From Magnetospirillum fulvum MGU-K5 (GTDB lineage Bacteria > Pseudomonadota > Alphaproteobacteria > Rhodospirillales > Magnetospirillaceae): a stretch of DNA of 49,883 bases. A model generated the notes under the pieces. The model was not told where the DNA came from. It did not search any database and saw only the letters and a list, made by a program, of their open reading frames with translations. Both the position numbers and the translations under genes were made by a program. Shown piece after piece: positions 15,610-23,873 of the stretch. Position 1 is the stretch's first letter, and every line of letters starts with the position of its first letter. The stretch spans positions 1 through 49,883 of the forward strand of contig NZ_AQPH01000021.1 of NCBI RefSeq assembly GCF_000442515.1, written 5' to 3'.

Positions 15610-16143
15610 GTGGACTGGAAAGTACTTCTCGATATCGTCGTCTCGGTGCTGATGGTCGCCACCATCGCCTATGCCACCCGGCTGAATGCCCGGCTGGCGG
15701 CGTTGCGGAAAAATCGCGACGATCTGGCCCGAACCATTGTCGGCTTCAACGAAGCCACCTTGCGCGCGGAATCCTCAATCCCCAAGTTGCGCAAAGCAGC
15801 TGACGAAGCAGGCCATTCGCTGCAGGAGCGGGTGGAAAAGGCGCAATCCCTGCGCGACGACCTCGCCTTCATGATCGAACGGGCCGATACGATGGCCAAT
15901 CGGTTGGAAAACGCGGTGCGGTCGGCGCGGGTCGAAGGACCGGCGCGCGGCGGTGCCGAGGCGGTGTCCGCCCCCGTGGCCCCGGCTTCGGGTCCGGCTT
16001 TGGCGTCGGGACGCCCCGCGCCGGGACGGTCGGCGCAGCAGGCGGCGGTGGCCCAGGCTTCGGCCGCGGCGGAATACGGGCTTGATGATGATCGGTCGGA
16101 AGCCGAGCGCGAATTGTTGCGCGCGCTTCAGGCGATGAGGTGA
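15610..16143 (+). CDS. DUF6468-family membrane-anchored coiled-coil protein
   Basis: A 177-residue protein starting at GTG 15610, six bases after fliM. It has an N-terminal transmembrane helix (about residues 5-22), then a long helical region (RLNARLAALRKNRDDLARTI ... SLQERVEKAQSLRDDLAFMI) that predicts a coiled coil. An Ala/Pro-rich low-complexity part and a short acidic C-terminal helix follow. This architecture matches the DUF6468 proteins found between fliM and motE-like genes in alphaproteobacteria. Position suggests a flagellar motor role, but none is established that I can name. Confidence 0.8.
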   Translation: MDWKVLLDIVVSVLMVATIAYATRLNARLAALRKNRDDLARTIVGFNEATLRAESSIPKLRKAADEAGHSLQERVEKAQSLRDDLAFMIERADTMANRLENAVRSARVEGPARGGAEAVSAPVAPASGPALASGRPAPGRSAQQAAVAQASAAAEYGLDDDRSEAERELLRALQAMR

Positions 16144-16153
16144 AAACAGCGCC

Positions 16154-16891
16154 ATGGCAGTGAAACCCAACTCGAAGGCCACGGCGCGGCGCTCCGCTCC
16201 CTACGCCGATGCCGGTGGTGGACGCGCTCCGATCGTTCGGGTTCTGCCCGTGCTGATCTTCTTTGGCGTCCTGATGCTGTCGGTGCGGGTCACCGATCTG
16301 TTCATGGGGCTGACCGGGTTGGGGCTGGGCGCGGTGTCGGTGGCTGAATTGCAGGCGCAGCAGCCGGCCAAGCCCGCTGCACCCGCCGCCACTCCGGCCT
16401 CGGCACCGGCGTCAGCCCCGGCACCGGCTCCCGCCGCCGGGGGCGATGCCGCCGCCGAGGGGCGGACCCAGACCGAGATGGATGTGCTGGAAAAGCTGCG
16501 CGAACGTCGCGCCGTGATCGACGCGCGCGAACGCGATGTCGAGCGGCGCGAGGAGATGTTGCGCGCCGCCGAAAGCCAGATCGACCGCAAGGTTGCCGAA
16601 ATGAAGACCCTTCAGAGCACGATCGAGGGGTTGTTGCGGCAATATAATGACCAGGAAGACAACAAGATGCGGTCTCTGGTCAAAATATATGAGAATATGA
16701 AGCCCAAGGAAGCCGCCAAGATTTTCGAGCAGCTCGATATGAGCATCCTGCTCGAAGTCGTCGAGCGGATGAAGGAACAGAAGGTCGCTCCAATCATGGC
16801 CGAGATGGATCCGATGAAGGCCAAGGGTGTGACGGCGGAACTGGCGCAACGTCGTCAGATGCCGACACCGAAGGGCGCTTCGGGCGGGTGA
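16154..16891 (+). CDS. motE: MotE-like flagellar protein (MgtE-N-like domain)
   Basis: The protein has 245 residues. A signal anchor or transmembrane helix lies at about residues 28-52, then an Ala/Pro linker, a long coiled coil (DVLEKLRERRAVIDARERDVERREEML, to about residue 165), and a C-terminal helical domain. That domain holds MRSLVKIYENMKPKEAAKIFEQLD and PIMAEMDPMKAKGVTAEL, which resembles the MgtE N-domain and FliG. In Sinorhizobium, MotE is a periplasmic chaperone for MotC. Whether it plays that part here is inference. It lies 10 bp after the DUF6468 gene in the flagellar run. Confidence 0.82.
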   Translation: MAVKPNSKATARRSAPYADAGGGRAPIVRVLPVLIFFGVLMLSVRVTDLFMGLTGLGLGAVSVAELQAQQPAKPAAPAATPASAPASAPAPAPAAGGDAAAEGRTQTEMDVLEKLRERRAVIDARERDVERREEMLRAAESQIDRKVAEMKTLQSTIEGLLRQYNDQEDNKMRSLVKIYENMKPKEAAKIFEQLDMSILLEVVERMKEQKVAPIMAEMDPMKAKGVTAELAQRRQMPTPKGASGG

Positions 16892-16903
16892 GTGAACCGG
16901 ATG

Positions 16904-16924
16904 TGCGCAAAAATGGCTTGCGCA
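16904..16924. promoter_or_regulatory. Inverted repeat upstream of cheY
   Basis: A perfect 7-bp inverted repeat, TGCGCAA (16904-16910) and TTGCGCA (16918-16924), with a 7-nt spacer. It sits 12 bp after the motE stop and about 100 bp before cheY. There is no T-run, so it could be an operator or a weak attenuator. The stretch just after it contains TATCTTAAC (16937-16945), the same nonamer found upstream of fliL (13729-13737). Confidence 0.4.
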
Positions 16925-17028
16925 GGTGTGTAGGCCTATCTTAACTAAGTGTATTCGTTAATGTGCCGATTGCTCGGTTTCTGGCGAGTGTGTCTCGAAG
17001 GAGCGGATGGACGGCTGTCGATAAGAAT

Positions 17029-17397
17029 ATGAACGTCCTGATCGTGGACGATTACAAGACGATGTTGCGGATCATCCGGAACCTGCTCAAGCAGCTCGGG
17101 TTCAACAATGTCGATGAAGCCACCGATGGCGCCATGGCGCTCCAGATGCTCCGGGTTGGGACTTATGGTCTGGTCATTTCCGACTGGAACATGGAGCCGA
17201 TGACCGGTCTTCAGCTTTTGCGTGAAGTCCGTGCCGATCCCAAGCTGAAGCCGGTCCCCTTCATCATGGTTACCGCTGAATCCAAGTCGGAAAACGTTAT
17301 CGCCGCGAAGGAAGCCGGTGTCTCCAACTACATCGTCAAGCCGTTCAACGCTGAGACGTTGAAGAACAAGATGACCAGCGTTCTGGGTGATTTCTGA
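17029..17397 (+). CDS. cheY: Chemotaxis response regulator CheY
   Basis: Single-receiver response regulator that, when phosphorylated, binds FliM and switches the motor. The 122 residues from ATG 17029 contain the acidic pair D7-D8, phospho-acceptor D52 (VISDWNM), switch residue T82 (MVTAES) and K104 (IVKPF). The start is uncertain. The best ribosome-binding site, GAAGGAG at 16997-17003, points to codon 17011, which is ACG, not ATG. The first usable in-frame ATG is six codons later. Directly upstream of cheZ and downstream of fliM in the same run, so its output role is clear. Confidence 0.93.
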   Translation: MNVLIVDDYKTMLRIIRNLLKQLGFNNVDEATDGAMALQMLRVGTYGLVISDWNMEPMTGLQLLREVRADPKLKPVPFIMVTAESKSENVIAAKEAGVSNYIVKPFNAETLKNKMTSVLGDF

Positions 17398-17417
17398 CGA
17401 TAGTGGGAGGTCGCGTC

Positions 17418-18065
17418 ATGTCAGGCAAGGGCGTTGACCGCGACCTTGAGTTGCGACTCGAAGTGATCCGCCGTGAACACGGCGACACTGTCCATGTCGA
17501 TCAGATCGGCGAGGTCGTTCGCTCTCTGCTCGATTCCATCGCTGGAGACATCAGTGCCGGAGACCTCCGCCTGTATCGTGAGGTCGAGTCTCTGGCCCAG
17601 TACATCCATGCCGCGCGCGAGGAAATCGCCGCGCTTCGCCCCGGCGATATCAAGCACCGCTTCATCGCGTCCGCCACCGACGAACTCGACGCCATCGTGG
17701 GCGCGACCGAGGCCGCAACCAACGAGATCATGGATGCCGCCGAAAGCCTTGAATCGGTGACATCCTCTCTGGAGTCCGAAGCCGCCGATAAATTGGCGGA
17801 AATCACCACCCGGATTTACGAGGCCTGCACGTTCCAGGATATTACCGGCCAGCGGATCACCAAGGTGGTCAAGGCGCTGAAGGATATCGAGGACCGGGTC
17901 GAGGGGCTGGTGAAGATGTTCGGTGCCGAATACGAAAAAGAAGGTGCCGCCAAGGACAAGCCCGAGACGCCGCCCAGCGATCAGGATCTCCTCAACGGCC
18001 CGCAGCTCCCCGCCGCCGCCGCCAATCAGGCCGATATCGACGCGCTGCTGGCCAGTTTCGACTAA
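17418..18065 (+). CDS. cheZ: CheY-phosphate phosphatase CheZ
   Basis: CheZ removes the phosphoryl group from CheY to end the signal. The 215-residue, mostly helical protein has the catalytic motif FQDITGQRI, with D141 and Q145 in the positions of the active-site residues of enterobacterial CheZ. It ends in an amphipathic segment DIDALLASFD, the typical CheY-binding tail, after a disordered linker. ATG 17418 was preferred over an earlier codon because GGGAGG lies 8 bases upstream. It is 20 bp after cheY and 6 bp before the large repeat protein. Confidence 0.92.
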   Translation: MSGKGVDRDLELRLEVIRREHGDTVHVDQIGEVVRSLLDSIAGDISAGDLRLYREVESLAQYIHAAREEIAALRPGDIKHRFIASATDELDAIVGATEAATNEIMDAAESLESVTSSLESEAADKLAEITTRIYEACTFQDITGQRITKVVKALKDIEDRVEGLVKMFGAEYEKEGAAKDKPETPPSDQDLLNGPQLPAAAANQADIDALLASFD

Positions 18066-18071
18066 CCGCTC

Positions 18072-21000
18072 ATGGCGGATTCGCCCCGATCGAACCTGAC
18101 CCAGCGGTTGTTCCGGATGCGGTGGGGGGTGCTGGCGCTTGTGTTGGCGGCGGCATTGCCGACGCTTGCCCTGGCCCAGGCTCGGGGGGCGTCCTCACCC
18201 CGCGCCGCCGACCATGATGGGTATGGCCGGATGGTGTTCGATTGGGAGGGTCCGGTCGGGTTCACCGCCGAACAGGTCGATGGTCAGCTGGTGGTCCATT
18301 TCGACAAGCCGATTGCCGGCGATCCCAAGGCGGTGGTCAAGCCGCTGTCGCGCTATCTGAAGGGGGCCTCCCTCAGCGCCGACCGCACCACCGCGACGTT
18401 CCCCCTGACCGGGCCGGTGCAGATCAAGACGCTGCGCAGCGGGAATGCGGTGGTGATCGACCTCAGCCCGGACAAGTCGCCGCCATCCCCGGCACCGATT
18501 CCGCCTGCTGCGCCAACGCCGCCAGCCGCCCGTCCGGTCGCGGCCACCGCGACGGTGGCACCGCCTGCCGCCACCGCGCCGTCCACTCCGGCTCCGGCTC
18601 CGGCTGCTCCGACCCCAGCGGCCTCGACGGCTCCCGCTGCGCCCGCTGCTCCCGCCACCGAATTGATGGTGCGCGGCGGCGAACATACCGGCTTTAACCG
18701 GCTGGTGTTCGATTGGCCCAAGACGGTTGGCTATACCGTCGAAGAGGCGGGGGACAAGGTGACGGTTGCCTTTGACCGTCCCGCGAACCTCAACGTCACC
18801 TCGCTCCGGGCCGCGCTGCCGCCCGATGTCGGTTTTCTCGAAGCCCGTCCGGCGGGCAAGGGAACCGCCGTCGTGCTGTCGTTGCCGCCGGGAATGCGGG
18901 TCCGCCATTTCGCCAGCGGTCCCCGCGTCGCGCTCGATCTCGTCCGCGCCGCCGGAGCCCCGCCGCCGCCGCGTGTCAATGGCGCGCCACCGCCGCCGCT
19001 GGCTCCCGCGCCGGGCAGCGCCGATCAGCCCCCGGCATTGAAGCCGCTGACCCCGGCCGGTCCGGCGACACCGGCCCCGCTGGCCAGTCTTGACGATTCG
19101 ACCGCCCCGGCACCCTCGGCTCCGGTGGGCAAGATGGTCAGCCTGGGCTTCTCGTTCGACAAGCCGACCGGGGCCGCCGTATTCCGCCGCGCCGGGTGGC
19201 TGTGGGCGGTGTTCGACCTGAAGGCCGAGATCGACACCAAGTTGTTGAAGCGCACCGGCGGCGACGTCGTCTTGCATGTCGAGCAGATTTCGGGCGGGAA
19301 GGGGACGGCGGTCCGGATGCTGACCCTGCCGGGCTTTAATCCCTCGGTCCGTAAGGAAGGCCAATTGTGGGTGCTCGACATCCATGAACAGCCGCTGCTG
19401 CCCAAATCCGCCGCCGCCGTGTCGGCACAGATGGATTTCCAGGATCGCGGTCGGCTGGTGATCGCCGCCGCCGACGGCTCGCAACCGATGTTGCTGCGCG
19501 ATCCCGAGGTGGGCGACACCATCCAGGTGGTGACGGTGCCGACGATCGGGGTGGGGGTCCGCGCCGGGCGCGACTATCCCGGCGTCGAATTGCTGACCAC
19601 CGCCCAGGGCGTCGCGGCGGTGCCCCATGCCGATGGGGTGCGGCTTGATCCGTCGAAGTCCCAGGTCGAGGTGGCAATGCCGGGGGGGCTGTATCTGACC
19701 CCGCCGCCGCCTGCGCCCGAGACCACGGGGGCCGAGACTTCGGTGGTCGATGCCGACGCGCCTCAGGTGACCGGGCCGCTCGATATCACCAAATGGATGC
19801 GGGGCGGCAATGACGGCTTCGTAGCCGACCGGCGCAAGCTGTTGCAGCGGATGGCGATGCTGCGCCCCAACGACCGCAATATTCAGCGGCTGGAGATCGC
19901 CCGTCATTACCTCGCCAACGGCTTTGCTCCCGAAGCGTTGGGCGAGTTACGTCTGCTCGCCGCCGCCGATCCGGCGATGGTCGAAACCCCGGCCTTCCGG
20001 GCCGCGCGCGGTGCCGCCAATTTCCTGGCCCGTCACGATGCCGAGGCGATTGCCGATCTGTCGATGCCCGCGTTGAAGGATGATCCCCGGGTCCAGTTGT
20101 TCCTGGCGGCGGCGAATGCCCGCTCTCAGCCCGACCCGGCGCGTCAGGCGTTGACGTTGCGGCTTGCGCCTGAGGAGATCAAGGGCTGGCCGCGCACGCT
20201 GCGGATGGAACTGGGCGAGGTTGCGGCCCGTACCGTCGCCGGGGCGGGCGATGGGCGCGGTGCCAACCGGATCATCGATGCGATGATGGGGCCGGGCTTG
20301 CAGCGTCGCGATGTCGGGCGGCTGTCCTATCTGGGCGGTTTGGCCTCGATCGCGGGCAAGCAATATGAACAGGCGATCTCTCGGTTCCGCGATGCCGAGG
20401 CCAGCGACAGTCGCCCCGACCGCGCCTATGCCACCCGCGACCGGGTCGAGCTGATGCTGAAGCTGGGTAAGATCACCCCGCTTGAGGCGATCGGCGAACT
20501 GGAAAAGATGCGCTTTGCCTGGCGCGGCGAGGATTTCGAATTCCAGTTGATGAAGCGGATCAGCCAGCTTCAGGTCGATGCCAAGCGCTATGGCGAGGGG
20601 CTGCGCAGTATGCATCTGCTTGCCGCCAATTATCCCGATCACCCCGACATTCCCAAGGTGATGGAGATGATGAGCGAGGCGTTCGCCCGCTTGTTCCTCG
20701 ACGGCGAGGCCGACAAGCTGCCTCCTGTCACCGCGATCGGGCTGTATGACGAGTTCCAGGAACTGACTCCGCCCGGTGCCAAGGGCGACGAGATGATCCG
20801 CCGTCTGGCCGACCGTCTGGCTTCGGTCGATTTGCTGGAGCGGGCGAGCGATCTGTTGCGCCATCAGGTCGAATTCCGCCTGTCCGGGCTGGACAAGGCC
20901 CGGGTGGGGACGCGGCTGGCCTTCCTCACCCTATCCGACCGCAAGCCCGGTCTGGCGCTTGAGGCGCTCGATCTCAGCGAGATGCCCGATATCCCCACCG

Positions 21001-21482
21001 ATTTGGCCGCGCAGCGTCGCTATCTGCGGGTTCAGGCCCTGGACGATCTGGGCCGCTCGGCCGAGGCGCTGGCCCTCATCATCAACGATCAGAGCGAAGA
21101 GGCCCGCCGTCTGCGCGGCGAGATCAATTGGCGTCTGAAGAAATGGCCCGAGGCGGTCGCGGCGATGGAAAGCACGATCGAAAAGCCGCTGGGCAATCGT
21201 CCGCTCGATCCTAAGATGGCGCGCCGGGTGCTGGATACTGCCACTGCGATGACGCTGGGCCATGACGAACGGGGTCTGGCCCGATTGCGCCGGACCTATG
21301 GCGACCTGATGTCCAAGACCGACCTGCGCGAGGCGTTCGACCTGCTGACCAGCGAGCCCGAACGCGGTATTGCCGATTACCGCCGTATCGGCGACAAGGT
21401 GAAGCAGGTCGAGGAATTCCAGACCTTCATGGGCGATTGGAAAAACCGGGTGAAGGCCGAGGGCCTGTCCTCGATGAATTAG
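18072..21482 (+). CDS. Large secreted repeat protein (three beta domains, helical repeat C-terminus)
   Basis: An 1136-residue protein I can describe but not name. A signal peptide (about 1-35, LALVLAAALPTLALAQA) is followed by a beta-rich domain at about 50-131 (YGRMVFDWEGPVGF). A Pro/Ala linker comes next, then a second copy at about 205-291 (FNRLVFDWPKTVGYTVE), another Pro-rich linker and a third, more diverged copy near 350-450. The last ~550 residues are helical with solenoid character (ERASDLLRHQVEFRL, PGLALEALDL, RSAEALALI), like TPR arrays. This fits an envelope scaffold. It sits 6 bp after cheZ and 9 bp before a lipoprotein gene, so it belongs to the motor/chemotaxis transcript. A periplasmic motor-associated role is inference. 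Confidence 0.8.
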   Translation: MADSPRSNLTQRLFRMRWGVLALVLAAALPTLALAQARGASSPRAADHDGYGRMVFDWEGPVGFTAEQVDGQLVVHFDKPIAGDPKAVVKPLSRYLKGASLSADRTTATFPLTGPVQIKTLRSGNAVVIDLSPDKSPPSPAPIPPAAPTPPAARPVAATATVAPPAATAPSTPAPAPAAPTPAASTAPAAPAAPATELMVRGGEHTGFNRLVFDWPKTVGYTVEEAGDKVTVAFDRPANLNVTSLRAALPPDVGFLEARPAGKGTAVVLSLPPGMRVRHFASGPRVALDLVRAAGAPPPPRVNGAPPPPLAPAPGSADQPPALKPLTPAGPATPAPLASLDDSTAPAPSAPVGKMVSLGFSFDKPTGAAVFRRAGWLWAVFDLKAEIDTKLLKRTGGDVVLHVEQISGGKGTAVRMLTLPGFNPSVRKEGQLWVLDIHEQPLLPKSAAAVSAQMDFQDRGRLVIAAADGSQPMLLRDPEVGDTIQVVTVPTIGVGVRAGRDYPGVELLTTAQGVAAVPHADGVRLDPSKSQVEVAMPGGLYLTPPPPAPETTGAETSVVDADAPQVTGPLDITKWMRGGNDGFVADRRKLLQRMAMLRPNDRNIQRLEIARHYLANGFAPEALGELRLLAAADPAMVETPAFRAARGAANFLARHDAEAIADLSMPALKDDPRVQLFLAAANARSQPDPARQALTLRLAPEEIKGWPRTLRMELGEVAARTVAGAGDGRGANRIIDAMMGPGLQRRDVGRLSYLGGLASIAGKQYEQAISRFRDAEASDSRPDRAYATRDRVELMLKLGKITPLEAIGELEKMRFAWRGEDFEFQLMKRISQLQVDAKRYGEGLRSMHLLAANYPDHPDIPKVMEMMSEAFARLFLDGEADKLPPVTAIGLYDEFQELTPPGAKGDEMIRRLADRLASVDLLERASDLLRHQVEFRLSGLDKARVGTRLAFLTLSDRKPGLALEALDLSEMPDIPTDLAAQRRYLRVQALDDLGRSAEALALIINDQSEEARRLRGEINWRLKKWPEAVAAMESTIEKPLGNRPLDPKMARRVLDTATAMTLGHDERGLARLRRTYGDLMSKTDLREAFDLLTSEPERGIADYRRIGDKVKQVEEFQTFMGDWKNRVKAEGLSSMN

Positions 21483-21491
21483 GGGGGAACG

Positions 21492-22106
21492 ATGTCCCGA
21501 TATGCTGGCCTCGTCGCCTTGGTCCTGCTGCTGTCCGGTTGCGGGGCCACCCTGCCGCCGCCCGAAGCGGTCCGGCTTGACCCGGTGCCGGGGGTGTCGC
21601 CCCCGTTGGCGGCGCGGGTGATGGTGTTCGCCGGTCAGGCCGATCTCGACCGCAAGCTGATGGTCCAGGCCACCCGGCTTCAGACCGAGGAAGGAACGAT
21701 CAAGGACGGTACCGCGCTGGCAGAGGCGGCGCGGGTGATGCTGTCGAAGGCGTTTGCCCGGGTCGAGATCAACGATCCTTCGATCCGGCCCCAGATCGTC
21801 GTCCGCCTCTATGGTCAGGGGCTGTGGTCGAAGCCGAATTCGCGGCTTCAGGTCGGCTGCGGCCTCGACGTGTTTACCGCTGATGGCTTTCCCATCGGCA
21901 CCTTCGGCAATCGCTATGATGTCGGCAGCGGCGATTACCAAAGCACGCTGGCACCGGCCTATGCCCAATGCCTGAAGCGTCCGGTTGAACAATTCCTTGC
22001 CTCGCCGGGATTGTCCAGACTCGCCGCCGCCGGATTCCGCGATCCGCCCGCAGTGGCGGCCGAGCGCTGGATGCAGAGCCTGGGGCCGCTGCCGACGTCA
22101 CGCTGA
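21492..22106 (+). CDS. Putative lipoprotein of unknown function
   Basis: A 204-residue protein with a short lipoprotein signal peptide and lipobox LLSGC, so the mature protein begins at C17. The body mixes strands and helices (FAGQADLDRKLMVQATRL, AARVMLSKAFARVEI, PQIVVRLYGQGLW) and has two further cysteines. It begins 9 bp after the large repeat protein and probably shares its transcript and compartment. No residue after +1 clearly predicts inner- or outer-membrane sorting. I do not recognise the family. Confidence 0.75.
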   Translation: MSRYAGLVALVLLLSGCGATLPPPEAVRLDPVPGVSPPLAARVMVFAGQADLDRKLMVQATRLQTEEGTIKDGTALAEAARVMLSKAFARVEINDPSIRPQIVVRLYGQGLWSKPNSRLQVGCGLDVFTADGFPIGTFGNRYDVGSGDYQSTLAPAYAQCLKRPVEQFLASPGLSRLAAAGFRDPPAVAAERWMQSLGPLPTSR

Positions 22107-22240
22107 TCGTCCGGTTCCGCTTGCAGCAATACGGGTTTTGCGCGACCCTCTTCTGACGTGAAGCGTGCGGGGGAGGCGGCGTTGAGGCAGACCGCTTGTC
22201 GTGATGCTGTTCTGATCGGGACCGGTACGGGCCCGTCACG

Positions 22241-22984
22241 ATGACCGCGCGATCTCGCATCCTTGTCGTTGACGACAACGAGGTCAACCGGACCGTCGCC
22301 GCCGATCTGTTGCAACACAGCGGTCACCGCGTCGCGACGGCCGAGGACGGTCTCGCCGCGATTATCGCCGTCCGCGATGGCGGTCCCTTCGATCTGGTTC
22401 TGCTCGACATGTGCATGCCGGGAATGGACGGGATCGAGGCCGCCGAGGCGATCCGCGCGCTTCCCGGTCCGGCCGGGGCGGTGCCGATCATTCTGTTGAC
22501 CGCGACCCTGGTCGCCGAAGACGAACCGCGCTGGCGTCGCGCCGGAATTCTTGGCTGTCTGGTCAAGCCATTTCGTCCCGATCACCTCGCCGCTTTTCTG
22601 ACCAAGCCCGCCGCTGTTCCCGCCGCCGAGTCCGGCCCGGCGCTGGTGGCGGCGTCCGATCTGGCGCTCGATCTGGCGGCGTTAGGGCGAGAGCGGATGG
22701 TCGGGCTGGCCGAGTTGTTCCGCCGCTCGTCCGGCGGCGATCTGGCCCAGTTGCCGGTTCTGCTGGGGCAGGGAAAGTTGGCCGAAGCCGGGGCGGTGGC
22801 GCACCGGATGGCCGGAGCCGCCGCCAGCCTGCATCTCCACCCGCTGTCGGCGCTGTGCCGCGAGATCGAATCGGCGGCCCGGGCGCAGAATCACACCCTT
22901 GCGGCCGAGCGGATCACGGCGGTGTCCGGGCTGTGGCCGCGATCCCTGGAGGCTCTGATGCAGGCCCTGGGCGAGGGGGCATAG
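22241..22984 (+). CDS. Receiver-HPt phosphorelay protein
   Basis: A 247-residue protein joining two phosphorelay modules. The N-terminal receiver has the acidic residues D11-D12, phospho-acceptor D56 (LVLLDMCMPGMDG) and K109 (CLVKPF). The C-terminal four-helix HPt domain has H188 in VAHRMAGAAASL, the usual phosphate-accepting context. No kinase or output domain is present, so it can pass phosphate between other proteins. It lies 134 bp after the lipoprotein gene with no clear ribosome-binding site, so it may have its own promoter. It ends inside a hairpin shared with sseA. Confidence 0.88.
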   Translation: MTARSRILVVDDNEVNRTVAADLLQHSGHRVATAEDGLAAIIAVRDGGPFDLVLLDMCMPGMDGIEAAEAIRALPGPAGAVPIILLTATLVAEDEPRWRRAGILGCLVKPFRPDHLAAFLTKPAAVPAAESGPALVAASDLALDLAALGRERMVGLAELFRRSSGGDLAQLPVLLGQGKLAEAGAVAHRMAGAAASLHLHPLSALCREIESAARAQNHTLAAERITAVSGLWPRSLEALMQALGEGA

Positions 22985-23004
22985 GGGGACGAGGAGCCCC
23001 CTAT
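22981..23004. terminator. Hairpin carrying both stop codons of convergent genes
   Basis: ATAGGGGG (22981-22988) pairs perfectly with CCCCCTAT (22997-23004) around an 8-nt loop. The left arm contains the TAG stop of the receiver-HPt gene. The right arm contains, on the other strand, the TAG stop of sseA. The symmetric design suggests a compact bidirectional terminator. Confidence 0.75.
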
Positions 23005-23855
23005 CCCTTTACCACCGGCGATCCCTCGCGATTGCCCCATTCCGCCCATGATCCGTCATAGACGGCGACTTCGTTCGCCCCGATCAGGTGCAGCCCCAGG
23101 GCGACGATACAGGCGGTGACGCCCGAGCCACAGCCGACGACGGTCGGCCGTTTGGGATCGATCCCGGCAGCGTCGAAACGGGCGCGCAGGGCGTCGGGCG
23201 CCAGCAGGGTGTGCGCCGCCTCGTCAATCAATTCGGACGACGGGATGTTGACAGCGCCGGGGATATGGCCCTGAAGCGGACAGGGGCGCGGTTCGGGCAC
23301 CTCGCCCCGGAAGCGGGGGGCGGGGCGGGCGTCGATCAATTGCTCGTGCTGGCTTTCGACATTGGCCAGAACATGGTCGTAATCGCGCAACAGCAGCCGG
23401 TTGAAGCGGGCGACGAAGTGGCGGGTGCGCGGCACCGGCGGCAAATCCTCGACCGGCCGTCCCTCGCGCAGCCATTTCGGCAGGCCGCCATCCAGCACCG
23501 AGATATCGGTGTGGCCAAAGGTGCGGAACATCCACCACACCCGCGCCGAGGCGGCGTAGTTGTTCGAATCGTACACAACGATCCGGTTGCCGTTGCCCAG
23601 GCCAAGCTTGCGCACCTTGCTCGAAAACTTTTCCGGCGGGGGCAGCATGTGGGGCAGGCCGGACTCGGTGTCGGCGATGTCGTCGATATCGAAGAACACC
23701 GCGCCCGGAATGTGCCCGGCCTCGTATTCCTCGCGTGCGTTGCGGTTCTGCTTGGGAAGGAACCAACTGGCATCGACAACCCGAACATCGGGGGCGGAAA
23801 GGTGATCGGCCAGCCAGTCGGTGCTGACCAGGGCGTCCGGGTTGGCGATGCTCAT
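23001..23855 (-). CDS. sseA: 3-mercaptopyruvate/thiosulfate sulfurtransferase
   Basis: Two-domain rhodanese that transfers sulfur from 3-mercaptopyruvate or thiosulfate to an acceptor. The 284 residues have an inactive N-terminal rhodanese domain (VVDASWFLP, HIPGAVFFDIDDIAD, VVYDSNN) and an active C-terminal domain with C242 in the loop CGSGVTAC. That loop is of the mercaptopyruvate type rather than the CRKGVT thiosulfate type. ATG 23855 has GGGAG nine bases upstream; the GTG two codons earlier is too close to it. It follows cysK by 18 bp, a sensible pairing in cysteine metabolism. Confidence 0.94.
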   Translation of the reverse strand: MSIANPDALVSTDWLADHLSAPDVRVVDASWFLPKQNRNAREEYEAGHIPGAVFFDIDDIADTESGLPHMLPPPEKFSSKVRKLGLGNGNRIVVYDSNNYAASARVWWMFRTFGHTDISVLDGGLPKWLREGRPVEDLPPVPRTRHFVARFNRLLLRDYDHVLANVESQHEQLIDARPAPRFRGEVPEPRPCPLQGHIPGAVNIPSSELIDEAAHTLLAPDALRARFDAAGIDPKRPTVVGCGSGVTACIVALGLHLIGANEVAVYDGSWAEWGNREGSPVVKG

Positions 23856-23873
23856 CGTCACGGTCTCCCCATG

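Noticed and set aside
16997-17024. Tiny leader frame before cheY
   Set aside because: Its ATG is only three bases from the ribosome-binding site and the peptide is five residues; too little to call a gene.
18195-19907. A 570-codon open frame opposite the large repeat protein
   Set aside because: Composition (His/Arg/Gly-rich) and lack of any domain mark it as an antisense shadow of a GC-rich gene.
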